Part shown: in pieces, positions 15,363-23,356 of the stretch | Numbering within the stretch: position 1 is the first letter of the stretch | Layout: every line of letters begins with the position of its first letter | DNA from: UBA4781 sp963674975 | GTDB taxonomy: Bacteria; Chloroflexota; Anaerolineae; Anaerolineales; Anaerolineaceae | DNA length: 64,000 nucleotides | Assembly (NCBI GenBank): GCA_963674975.1 | Contig: OY771913.1 | Span: 310,001 to 374,000 of the forward strand | Direction: 5' to 3' | Notes under the pieces: model-generated | The model's input: only the letters and a program-made list of their open reading frames with translations | Database searches by the model: none | What the model was told of the DNA's origin: nothing | Program-made: the position numbers and the translations under genes

Positions 15363-16379
15363 ATGAAAAGATATAAAAAATTACCGTGGAAAAAGAATTT
15401 TCTTAAAATTCCTGAAAACATTGAATTGAAAGTAATGAGTATTAAAGAAGATAATCTACGGGTTACTTCCATTCTTTCAATAAACAAAAAAGTTATTAAA
15501 TCTGGTATTTTTTCTCATCTTAACATTTGGATAAATAATAACGAAATTAATTTTCCAAAAGTAATTTCGCCAGATTACAATATTGGTAGATATTCTTCTT
15601 ATAACATTTTTGGTAGAGAAATTGTACGAAGGGATTTACCCCAATATTATAAAACCTGGTATGTAGAGACGCCCAATTTTGGTGATTGGTCAAAAGGTTC
15701 TCATGAAGTTGAATTTGGAAAATGGGTTTATCAAAGAGATTTTTTTCCACCAAGATTTATTGATATTGAAATTGAGTTAATAAATGATTTTGATTGCGAT
15801 GATAATGTAACTTTAAAATTTCAATTGTCTGAAATATTAAATAAAAATGATTCATCATTTATTGATGATTTATTGTTTAATCTTAATTTGTTACAAGAGA
15901 ATACTGGAGCATCTGATTTATATAGTAGTAATGCAACGCGTGAAGAATTTTTAAAAACAATTTTTATTAATTGGGAAATATTGCCACCTGGAGAACGAGA
16001 AGAAAACTTAGAAAAGATATTTTCTGGAACAAATTTATCTTCAATCGAAAGGAAAACAGCAGAAGGTAGATATGATTTTCTGCAAAAATTTAAACCAATA
16101 AATTACATAAAAGGTACCAGTGGTTTTCAAAGATATTTTGGAGCAAAATTTTCAGAAAATCTAGTAGTTTTTGAAAATCTAAAATATGGAAACGCAATTT
16201 ACATTATGCATGATAATTGGAGAGATTTAAGTAAAAAAACTAGGTTGGAACTACTAAATAGCAATATTTTTAGCTTTGATCGAATTATCCATTCAAAGAA
16301 TTGGAAAATGAATCTCTACAAAAAATTGATTCCTTTGATTGGCAATCAAAGGAATTTTCAAAAAGAAGATTTTTATTAA
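15363..16379 (+). CDS. Hypothetical protein, AT-rich, no recognised domain
   Basis: The 338-residue protein is rich in Asn, Ile, Lys and Phe, reflecting strong AT bias compared with the core genes. There is no signal peptide, membrane segment or catalytic motif I can name. The N-terminal half looks like alternating beta strands (residues about 20-160, with many aromatic residues such as YYKTWYVETPNFGDW). The C-terminal half is more helical. The ribosome site TTGGAG precedes the ATG by about 6 bases. It stands alone between a surface-protein gene and a decayed gene fragment, in the stretch most unlike the core genome. Recent horizontal gain is likely; function is unknown. Confidence 0.65.
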   Translation: MKRYKKLPWKKNFLKIPENIELKVMSIKEDNLRVTSILSINKKVIKSGIFSHLNIWINNNEINFPKVISPDYNIGRYSSYNIFGREIVRRDLPQYYKTWYVETPNFGDWSKGSHEVEFGKWVYQRDFFPPRFIDIEIELINDFDCDDNVTLKFQLSEILNKNDSSFIDDLLFNLNLLQENTGASDLYSSNATREEFLKTIFINWEILPPGEREENLEKIFSGTNLSSIERKTAEGRYDFLQKFKPINYIKGTSGFQRYFGAKFSENLVVFENLKYGNAIYIMHDNWRDLSKKTRLELLNSNIFSFDRIIHSKNWKMNLYKKLIPLIGNQRNFQKEDFY

Positions 16380-16395
16380 ATATCATTCAATTTCC

Positions 16396-16470
16396 TTACC
16401 ACTTTGTATGGTGTTCTTCCGTAAAGCCAATCAAATCTTTTATAGTGATAATGATGGTTTCAGTTGTAAA
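16396..16470 (-). pseudogene. Remnant of the 3' end of a DUF2804 gene
   Basis: Read on the minus strand, these 75 bases encode a 24-residue tail ending in IKDLIGFTEEHHTKW and a stop. This closely matches the C-terminus of the intact DUF2804 protein at 18124-19158 (IKDLIGFAEEHHAKW). The match fades upstream and there is no start codon or rest of the gene. It is therefore the leftover end of a second copy, separated from the intact gene by the zinc-ribbon and HEAT genes. Confidence 0.8.
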
Positions 16471-16514
16471 ACTTTTCACTATTTTTGTTTGTAACTCTCT
16501 TTATTTATTCTATT

Positions 16515-17108
16515 TTATCTATTTAATTCTTCCATCTTAAGTCCGGGATGAGGTAAATTGGTGCTTTGAAAACCACATTTCTGGCAGATAAAGGATACAG
16601 ACCAATCATATCCCCGACGTTCCACGCTATACAAATTGCTGACAGACATTGCATCTGCGGGAGCTCTGGGTGAATTGAGAATATGGATATACCTGCATTT
16701 TTTACAAATAAAACACCAGGTATGGGATGGAGGGGAGAATTTTTCCCAGGCGGAATCCCCGGTGAGAAGCACGATATTTGTGGGTGTACTATAGAAGCCT
16801 TCACGCGCAAGATCAGGTATTCCGGCTGCTTCGATGTTGATAAGACATCCTTTATTTTTAAGGAATATCTTTTTAATGAATGCATATTTTTGTTCTTTAT
16901 TTTGTGAAACGGCGGTGTGCTCACCCTCAACAAGTCGATTATCCAGACCATGCGGCTGCCCGCATTTATAACATTTTCCCTCTAAAATGGTAAACCATGT
17001 TTGTATGTGTTCCCCGCAGTGCGGGCACTCGACATATACTTCACCTTTATCCATAAGATCTTTTAACAAAGAACTATCACCCCATGAACCTTCGTATTTC
17101 TTTGCCAT
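16515..17108 (-). CDS. Zinc-ribbon protein of unknown function
   Basis: The 197-residue protein has two zinc-finger-like units. The first, near residues 28-50, is CPHCGEH...CYKCG. The second is split: CFICKKC at about 132 and CQKCGF at about 175. Between them lies a mixed alpha/beta stretch of about 80 residues. The N-terminus (SWGDSSLLKDLMDKGEVYVECPHCG) looks cytoplasmic. Its start lies 3 bases after the HEAT-protein gene stop, so the two are co-transcribed. Function is not recognised. Confidence 0.7.
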   Translation of the reverse strand: MAKKYEGSWGDSSLLKDLMDKGEVYVECPHCGEHIQTWFTILEGKCYKCGQPHGLDNRLVEGEHTAVSQNKEQKYAFIKKIFLKNKGCLINIEAAGIPDLAREGFYSTPTNIVLLTGDSAWEKFSPPSHTWCFICKKCRYIHILNSPRAPADAMSVSNLYSVERRGYDWSVSFICQKCGFQSTNLPHPGLKMEELNR

Positions 17109-17111
17109 CTT

Positions 17112-18104
17112 TTATTTACTTCCCCAGGTTACAATGTTTTGAGTATCGAGGGCGGCACTAATTTCATAACCATGCAATTCTGCCCATGCCCGTGCAGCAT
17201 CTTCCAGTTGAATATTTCCACAATTTAAATAATCATCGGCAGTATCTATTGTTCCATATACATTCAATGCATCGATAAAAATATTTTCTGTCCCTTCTGC
17301 GCCTCTTAAAACAAAGAAAGCAGATTCATGTGCAATAACAGCCAGGTCTTCGTTATCCAACGCCCTTATTAATGGTTCCACAGCCAGATCATCATCAATA
17401 CTGACCAAAGCGTGGGCAGCACTTACCCGAACATCCTGATCGTCGTCATTTAATAAAACGATCAATGGTTCTACGGTACGTTCATTTTGTGTATAACCAA
17501 GTGCTGCAGCGATCCATTTTCGAACAATGGGACTTTCGTCATACAATGCAGGAAGCATCGAATCTACCATTGAATCATCGACATCCCATCCAGATTGAAG
17601 CATTATTTTAGAAAGTGCCTCGGCTGCTCCCTCTCGAATATCCACATTTTCATCATCTAGAGCTCCAATCAATGGCTCGATTGCATATGTTCCGATATCC
17701 GTTAGTTCATCAACTGCATTGGCTTTGCTGTTTTCATTGGCAAAACTTTGAATTAATTTGGGAATTGAATTTTCTATATTTTTATTATCATTTTTGATTA
17801 TAAGAAAAAATATTCCACTAATTAATGGAATGATCACCAGCCATCCAAGGATTATTCGCTGTTTCACTTTTTTCATAAAACTGGGAGATTCCCATGGCGC
17901 AAGTAAATTTATATTTTTATCATCGCCATTTTCTTTTTTAAAAATGTTGGTAAGTTTTTCCCAGAGCGACATATACACTCGTAATGCAATATATTTATCG
18001 CTTTCTATTTTATGTTTTCGAATATTTATATAATCCCAGGTTGATATTCCAATCAACATAGAAATCAATATAAAGAATATCGCATATACGATAATTCCAC
18101 TCAT
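17112..18104 (-). CDS. Membrane protein with HEAT/PBS-lyase-type repeats
   Basis: The 330-residue protein has two membrane segments (about 5-22 and 88-105) and a C-terminal helical-repeat domain. The repeats are of HEAT or PBS-lyase type: AIEPLIGALDDENVDIREGAAEALSKI, then TVEPLIVLLNDDDQDVRVSAAHALVSI, then AVEPLIRALDNEDLAVIAHESAF. Such domains mediate protein-protein contacts. It is co-transcribed with the downstream zinc-ribbon gene (3-base gap) and lies 19 bases after the DUF2804 gene, so the three may form one leftward operon. Confidence 0.75.
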   Translation of the reverse strand: MSGIIVYAIFFILISMLIGISTWDYINIRKHKIESDKYIALRVYMSLWEKLTNIFKKENGDDKNINLLAPWESPSFMKKVKQRIILGWLVIIPLISGIFFLIIKNDNKNIENSIPKLIQSFANENSKANAVDELTDIGTYAIEPLIGALDDENVDIREGAAEALSKIMLQSGWDVDDSMVDSMLPALYDESPIVRKWIAAALGYTQNERTVEPLIVLLNDDDQDVRVSAAHALVSIDDDLAVEPLIRALDNEDLAVIAHESAFFVLRGAEGTENIFIDALNVYGTIDTADDYLNCGNIQLEDAARAWAELHGYEISAALDTQNIVTWGSK

Positions 18105-18123
18105 AATTGATCGCTATCTTCTT

Positions 18124-19158
18124 TTACCACTTGGCGTGGTGTTCTTCAGCAAAACCGATCAGATCCTTGATGGCAATCTTTTTCCCTTCATCTGTTATGA
18201 AGAAGCCGTTGTATTTGCCAAACATCTGGTGCACTTCGCTGTCGATGATAAGCAAATTTGTCTTTGCCACTCGCTCCTTGAAGGGAGTAAATGTCAGATC
18301 CAACCTACCTTCATTATCCTTGAAAATCCAGGGTTTCATATAATCGCTGCTATCATATTTGAAAGGCACCTGATCCAGTTTATGGACCTTGCCCTTATAA
18401 ATGACTGCATTTTCGGTGGCATTTGAAATATCGCCAAAACCACAGCCCAGGTTCAAACCGATGGTATCCCCATTGGACATAAAGCCGGAAGCGCTTGCCC
18501 AGTTCCAGAAGCTGGAATACTCCCACACGCCACGCCCCCAATCCAGAGATGCGATGCTGCTTTTTTCATCCAGTTTTTCCTCAGCATCTCCATATTTGAT
18601 CGCACCTTTTACCGGCATGCAGTTTGTCTTGCGGTTGTAGTAAAAACGCTTTTCCCCAATGGGAATAACGATGACCATGGAATCATGTTCTTTCAGTTCA
18701 TGCATTGTCAGATCGGCAGAAATGCCCTTCCCGCCATCAAACTCAGGCCAATCCACAACCACACGTCTATTCTTCCCATCCACACTGAATTTCAAACTGG
18801 CTTTATCGTTCTCAAAGAAGGTTTCTCCTTCTTTGCTGTTGCGCGGAATTTGAACGCCCTTGCCAAATGGGATCACCAGCCCTTCTTCATGCAGCCTGCT
18901 GGTGGCAAAATCCATGTGATACACAAAAACGTTGCCCGCGTAGCCCAGATCAGCAACCGTGGCAGAGAAAAAGCGCTGCGGGGTGAACACGGCATAATAG
19001 TCCCAGCGTTTGATACGGAACGGCTGAAACGCTTTCAGCGCATAAAAATTGGTGTTTTCCAGGTTGCAGTCCAGGTTCTGGGTGCGAGCCCATCCGACCT
19101 GCTCCAATGTGCCATCTTTTTTCAATAATTTTCCGGGTTTTGTGATCTCGTGCTGCAT
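18124..19158 (-). CDS. DUF2804 family protein
   Basis: The 344-residue protein matches my recollection of DUF2804. It has an N-terminal PGKLLKKDGTLEQVGWAR segment, the FSATVADLGYAGNVFVYHMDF strand pair, a central MPVKGAIKYG stretch and a DWGRGVWEYSSFWNWASASGF motif rich in Trp. The family resembles hydroxyneurosporene-synthase-like beta-sandwich proteins and has no firmly assigned reaction. There is no signal peptide. It probably heads a leftward operon with the HEAT and zinc-ribbon genes. A decayed copy of its last 24 codons lies at 16396-16470. Confidence 0.75.
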   Translation of the reverse strand: MQHEITKPGKLLKKDGTLEQVGWARTQNLDCNLENTNFYALKAFQPFRIKRWDYYAVFTPQRFFSATVADLGYAGNVFVYHMDFATSRLHEEGLVIPFGKGVQIPRNSKEGETFFENDKASLKFSVDGKNRRVVVDWPEFDGGKGISADLTMHELKEHDSMVIVIPIGEKRFYYNRKTNCMPVKGAIKYGDAEEKLDEKSSIASLDWGRGVWEYSSFWNWASASGFMSNGDTIGLNLGCGFGDISNATENAVIYKGKVHKLDQVPFKYDSSDYMKPWIFKDNEGRLDLTFTPFKERVAKTNLLIIDSEVHQMFGKYNGFFITDEGKKIAIKDLIGFAEEHHAKW

Positions 19159-19239
19159 AATATCCCTCCAGAAGTTTGATGATTCTTGTACTAGTTATTA
19201 TTTTAATATACTATAGGGCAAGAAATAAAGAGGTGGATA

Positions 19240-19800
19240 ATGAAAAAGCGTTTTATTTTCATATTTTTTTATTCCATTCTATTAATTTTCATAATAGCAT
19301 GTGGATGTGGTCCCGATATAAAAGTAAATACTCCCTCGGATGATACGATACAAAAAACTTCCACTTTATCACCATTGGGTACTTCAAGAGATAATCCCGC
19401 ACCACTTGGATCTGAAGTAGAGTCAGATTTCATGAAATTTGTAATTCTTGGTTCAACCAGACCAGCCGATGATATTGTTTTATCTGCAAGCATGTTCAAT
19501 ATTGAACCAGAAGCTGGGCAAGAATACCTTTTCGTACAAATACAGATTACTTGCATGAAATCCACCAATCAAGAATGTTCGATAAGTTTATTTGAATTTA
19601 AAACTGTAGGATCTCTTGGAATTGAATATAACACTGAATGGTTAGTTTCTGATGTAGATGGCTTACTTGAAGGTACAAATTTTTATGGTGGTACTACAAT
19701 TTCCGGAATTCTTCCTTTCATAATTCAATCTGATGATACGAATATTCTTTTTAAATATGAACCACTCATAGGTTCTTCTTTTTTTATGAGTACTCCATAA
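19240..19800 (+). CDS. Lipoprotein with DUF4352-like domain
   Basis: The 186-residue protein has a lipoprotein signal (hydrophobic residues 5-19, then lipobox IIAC with Cys near residue 21). A Ser/Thr-rich linker follows, then a beta-sandwich of about 130 residues. The pattern (PLGSEVESDFMKFVILGS, EYLFVQIQITC, the G-x-L-PF strand) resembles DUF4352-type extracytoplasmic domains. These are widespread in Gram-positive and Chloroflexota lipoproteins, with no known activity. A strong hairpin lies 35 bases downstream. Confidence 0.75.
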   Translation: MKKRFIFIFFYSILLIFIIACGCGPDIKVNTPSDDTIQKTSTLSPLGTSRDNPAPLGSEVESDFMKFVILGSTRPADDIVLSASMFNIEPEAGQEYLFVQIQITCMKSTNQECSISLFEFKTVGSLGIEYNTEWLVSDVDGLLEGTNFYGGTTISGILPFIIQSDDTNILFKYEPLIGSSFFMSTP

Positions 19801-19835
19801 GATTATTTCCTATACAACATTCTTAATATACGACC

Positions 19836-19879
19836 AAAGGATGATATTCATTCGTAAAATATCATCCTTTAGTTATTTT
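19836..19879 (+). terminator. Hairpin terminator after the DUF4352-like lipoprotein gene
   Basis: A perfect 13-bp stem (AAAGGATGATATT / AATATCATCCTTT) with a 9-base loop is followed by AGTTATTTTTA. Confidence 0.75.
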
Positions 19880-20261
19880 TATTTCAAACTTTTATCTCAT
19901 TTATTAATACTCTCTCTTTATTAGAATGTAACCATTGAACGCACAAATCTCTCCTCCTCAATCCGGGTCCAGCCCGGAACCAATTGGAAGCGCTGAACAT
20001 CAAATAAACCCTCCTCATATTTGGTGAACTGCGCTGTGGGGAACCTTATGGGTTCCCCACAGACTAGTGGAGTAAAAAATGCAATTATCTATGAAACACT
20101 ACTAACCAAACAGCATAAATCTCTCTTCTTCCCTCACTTTGATGATGCGGAGCAACGATTCCATGCAAGTTGTCTCCGCATCATTGTTTAATACAACTCT
20201 TATATCACTTATAATTAGTTCAAGGCAAAATAAAGCTGGTGAATTATTATGCAGGTGAAGT
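19880..20261. other. Hairpin-rich intergenic stretch with two related short motifs
   Basis: No full gene is visible. There is a perfect 12-bp inverted repeat (CTGTGGGGAACC at 20034-20045, GGTTCCCCACAG at 20051-20062). A second inverted repeat is ATGATGCGGAG near 20141-20151 with CTCCGCATCAT at 20174-20184. Downstream of each, on the minus strand, is a similar purine-rich motif, GAGGAGGAGAGATTTGTGC (complement of 19941-19959) and GAAGAAGAGAGATTTATGC (complement of 20113-20131). These resemble a ribosome site plus start codon, but the frames end after a few codons. They may be decayed or mini-gene copies. Confidence 0.4.
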
Positions 20262-20684
20262 ATGGATAGAATACAAATTGAATTAACCCCTTCCGGATCG
20301 CGACCATTCGATGAGAATGATCCCATCCAATTTTCGGCGCGCATCACCCACTGGCAGATGCACAACAAGCCGCATGCCTGGCGTCCGCCTACCGATCTGA
20401 TCGAAACCAATGATGCCTTTATTGTGCGGATGGAGATCGCGGGAATGAACGTTGCTGATTTCAGCATCAACATCGACCACAGTCTTCTCACGATCAACGG
20501 TACTCGCTGGGAAAGCTATCCGGACTGCGCGTTTCATCAAATGGAAATTCCCAGCGGTGATTTCTCTTCATCGGTAGAAATTCCTACCCCGATCGATGAA
20601 GAAAAGACCACAGCCGTTTATGAAAACGGTTTTCTGCATATCACCCTGCCTAAAGCAAAAATCAAACAGATAAAGGTGAATTAG
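20262..20684 (+). CDS. Hsp20 / alpha-crystallin family small heat shock protein
   Basis: This 140-residue protein has the alpha-crystallin domain at about residues 42-135. Diagnostic strands are PPTDLIETNDAFIVRMEIAGM, DFSINIDHSLLTINGTR, and the closing ENGFLHITLPK (the G-x-L motif is GFLHI). The C-terminal IKQIKV supplies the I-x-I/V motif used for oligomer packing. It is an ATP-independent holdase chaperone. The lon gene starts 3 bases after its stop, so chaperone and protease are co-expressed, as expected for a heat-stress operon. I found no CIRCE element upstream. Confidence 0.93.
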   Translation: MDRIQIELTPSGSRPFDENDPIQFSARITHWQMHNKPHAWRPPTDLIETNDAFIVRMEIAGMNVADFSINIDHSLLTINGTRWESYPDCAFHQMEIPSGDFSSSVEIPTPIDEEKTTAVYENGFLHITLPKAKIKQIKVN

Positions 20685-20687
20685 CAC

Positions 20688-23228
20688 ATGCCGGCTTCTC
20701 GATGGAAGACGAACTTATTAGAAATTCTTGGTCTCTTTGCAGATGAAGAAGAAGATTTCAATGAAACGGTTCTAGCAATGAATATGGAAGATTTAATGAA
20801 CAATGAAAACCTGATAGAAGAAGAAAACAGAGAAGATAAGAATGAGAATTCCAGCGATCTTCCTGAAGAAATTCCTATCCTACCTTTACGTGGGCTGGTG
20901 GTTTATCCGCAAACAGCAGTACCGCTGACCATCGGGCAGGCACGTTCCATCCGCTTGGTAGATGAAGTGGTGAAATCCGATCGTCTGGTTGGTCTGGTCG
21001 CATCAAAAGACTCCGGTGTGGATGAACCTGGTCCGGAAATGCTGTATTCTTATGGCACCCTGGCAGTCATCCACCGCCTGTTTCGCGCTCCTGACGGCAC
21101 CATTCGACTGCTTGTGCAGGGTTCCACTCGTTTTAAAGTTAATAAATATACCCAAACCAAGCCCTATCTAAAGGCATTGGTAGAATCGGCACCTGAAAAA
21201 GTTGAAAAAGGGCTGCGCATTGAAGCACTGGCTCGCAATGTACGTGATCAGTTCAGTCAGATCGCAGATCTGGTGCCTTCCATCCCGGCTGAGATCGTTG
21301 TTTCCATCAATTCTCTGCAAGATCCTCTGCAAACCGTCTACAATATTGCTAACCTGCAGCGCATGGAAGTACAGGACGCCGAGGAGATATTGGAACTGGA
21401 TTCCACAACCGATAAACTGCGCAAACTGGTCGGCATCCTCACGCGTGAAAGTGAAGTGCTGAATCTTGGGAAAAAGATCCAGAACGAAGCGCGTGAAGAG
21501 ATAGAAAAAGTACAGCGTGAATATTACCTGCGCGAGCAGTTGAAAGCTATTCAGAAAGAATTAGGCGATTCCAACGAGCAGCAGGCTGAAATCAATGAAT
21601 TTCGTGAAAAGATCAAGAAGGCTGGAATGAGTGAGGAAGCCGAAAAGATGGCAAGCCGCGAACTGGAGCGTCTTGCAGGTCTTCCCACCGCTGCTGCGGA
21701 ATACGGCGTGATCCGCACCTATCTGGATTGGCTGGTTTCACTGCCCTGGTCGAAATTAAAAGAAGACGATCTGGATATCAAACATGCAAAAACAATACTG
21801 GATCGAGATCATTACGGATTGGAAGATGTCAAAAAACGAATTCTGGAATATTTAGCCGTTCGTAAGTTAAGGCTGCAGCGTAAGGATGAATTATCGAAAG
21901 AAGAGTATCACGATTCCATCCGTCAGGAACGTGAAGGGATCATCCTGTGCTTTGTGGGTCCCCCCGGAGTTGGAAAGACCTCTCTTGGTAAATCCATTGC
22001 GGCTGCCATGGGGCGCGAATTCGTCCGTGCTTCATTGGGCGGAACGCGCGATGAAGCCGAGATCCGCGGACACCGGCGCACGTATATCGGCGCCATGCCG
22101 GGCAGAATCATTCAATCGCTGCGCCGTATCGAATCCCGCAACCCGGTTTTTATGCTGGATGAAATCGATAAGCTGTCTTCTGATTTCCACGGTGACCCTT
22201 CTTCTGCCCTGCTGGAAGTGCTTGATCCTGAACAGAATGTAGAATTTCGCGATAATTATCTTGAAGTAGCCTTTGATCTTTCTCAGATCATGTTCATCAC
22301 CACCGCAAACACGATCGAGACCATCCCCGCTCCACTGCTGGATCGCATGGAGATCATTCAAATTTCCGGCTACACAGAAAATGAAAAACTACAGATCGCA
22401 AAGAATTACCTCATTCCGCGCCAGTTGAAAGAAAACGGACTGCTGCAGCATGAGGTAGCCTTTGATGACGATGCAGTCCTTTCCATCATTCGAGAATACA
22501 CGCGCGAATCCGGTGTGCGCAACCTGGAGCGGAATATCGGCGGCGTGCTGCGCAAGATCGTCACCCGTAAATATGAAAAGAAGCGCCTGATCAAAGATGT
22601 GACCGTCAAACATGTCCATTCGATGCTGGGACATCCTATTTTCAAACCCAGCGAAGAGATCATGAAACGCACCTCCATCCCGGGTGTCGCCACCGGTCTG
22701 GCATGGACCCCTGTCGGAGGGGATGTTCTCTTTATCGAGGCTTCCCGCATGCCCGGCAGCCAGAAATTCCATATTACCGGGTCCATCGGGGATGTCATGG
22801 AAGAATCAGCTGAAGCCGCTTTATCCTATGTGCGCGCTCATGCAGCAGATTATGGGATTGATCCCAATTTTTTTGAAAAGACGGACATCCATTTACATAT
22901 ACCCGCCGGAGCGACCCCCAAAGATGGTCCTTCTGCCGGAGTTACCATGACCACCGCTCTGGTTTCCCTTCTAACGCAGAAACCTGTCCGCCCGGATGTG
23001 GGCATGACAGGCGAGATCACCCTGCGCGGTCAGGTGCTGCCTGTTGGTGGTATCAAAGAGAAAATGCTGGCAGCGCACCGAGCCGGTCTGAAGACAATTT
23101 TCCTTCCAAAAGAAAATAAAGATGACCTGACCGAACTTCCGGAGGAAGTGAAGAAGAGCATCAAGTTCATTCCGGTCGAGGATGTGAATCAGATCTTGAA
23201 GAAAGCACTGGTAACTGAAAAGAAATAG
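20688..23228 (+). CDS. lon: ATP-dependent protease Lon (first copy)
   Basis: This 846-residue protein has the full Lon layout. After an acidic N-terminal extension of about 55 residues comes the substrate-binding domain (PILPLRGLVVYPQ). The AAA+ module follows, with Walker A GPPGVGKTS, Walker B FMLDEIDK and the GATRDEAEIRGHRRTY-like segment. The C-terminal protease domain carries the Ser-Lys dyad in KDGPSAGVTM and GGIKEKMLAAHR. It degrades misfolded and regulatory proteins in the cytoplasm. It follows hsp20 with a 3-base gap and ends at a strong terminator. A second, distinct Lon lies at 38586-40979. Confidence 0.96.
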   Translation: MPASRWKTNLLEILGLFADEEEDFNETVLAMNMEDLMNNENLIEEENREDKNENSSDLPEEIPILPLRGLVVYPQTAVPLTIGQARSIRLVDEVVKSDRLVGLVASKDSGVDEPGPEMLYSYGTLAVIHRLFRAPDGTIRLLVQGSTRFKVNKYTQTKPYLKALVESAPEKVEKGLRIEALARNVRDQFSQIADLVPSIPAEIVVSINSLQDPLQTVYNIANLQRMEVQDAEEILELDSTTDKLRKLVGILTRESEVLNLGKKIQNEAREEIEKVQREYYLREQLKAIQKELGDSNEQQAEINEFREKIKKAGMSEEAEKMASRELERLAGLPTAAAEYGVIRTYLDWLVSLPWSKLKEDDLDIKHAKTILDRDHYGLEDVKKRILEYLAVRKLRLQRKDELSKEEYHDSIRQEREGIILCFVGPPGVGKTSLGKSIAAAMGREFVRASLGGTRDEAEIRGHRRTYIGAMPGRIIQSLRRIESRNPVFMLDEIDKLSSDFHGDPSSALLEVLDPEQNVEFRDNYLEVAFDLSQIMFITTANTIETIPAPLLDRMEIIQISGYTENEKLQIAKNYLIPRQLKENGLLQHEVAFDDDAVLSIIREYTRESGVRNLERNIGGVLRKIVTRKYEKKRLIKDVTVKHVHSMLGHPIFKPSEEIMKRTSIPGVATGLAWTPVGGDVLFIEASRMPGSQKFHITGSIGDVMEESAEAALSYVRAHAADYGIDPNFFEKTDIHLHIPAGATPKDGPSAGVTMTTALVSLLTQKPVRPDVGMTGEITLRGQVLPVGGIKEKMLAAHRAGLKTIFLPKENKDDLTELPEEVKKSIKFIPVEDVNQILKKALVTEKK

Positions 23229-23246
23229 TGTTTTATTGAATTAGAG

Positions 23247-23278
23247 AAAGCCTTAAAACTCAATTTAAGGCTTTTTTT
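23247..23278 (+). terminator. Terminator of the hsp20-lon operon
   Basis: A perfect 11-bp stem (AAAGCCTTAAA / TTTAAGGCTTT), 6-base loop and T-run. Confidence 0.88.
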
Positions 23279-23356
23279 ATTTCATTGTTTTACTCTCGAA
23301 ATGGTTAAATGCTTCTCCCCTATACAAAACATGGGGGAGATCGAGATGGGGTGTTT

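Noticed and set aside
16301..16540. Plus-strand open frame of 79 codons
   Set aside because: It is the reverse of the DUF2804 remnant plus AT-rich sequence; the matching frame is on the minus strand.
20138..20261. CIRCE or similar heat-shock operator before hsp20
   Set aside because: The inverted repeat ATGATGCGGAG / CTCCGCATCAT does not resemble the TTAGCACTC-N9-GAGTGCTAA element and lies upstream of any likely promoter.
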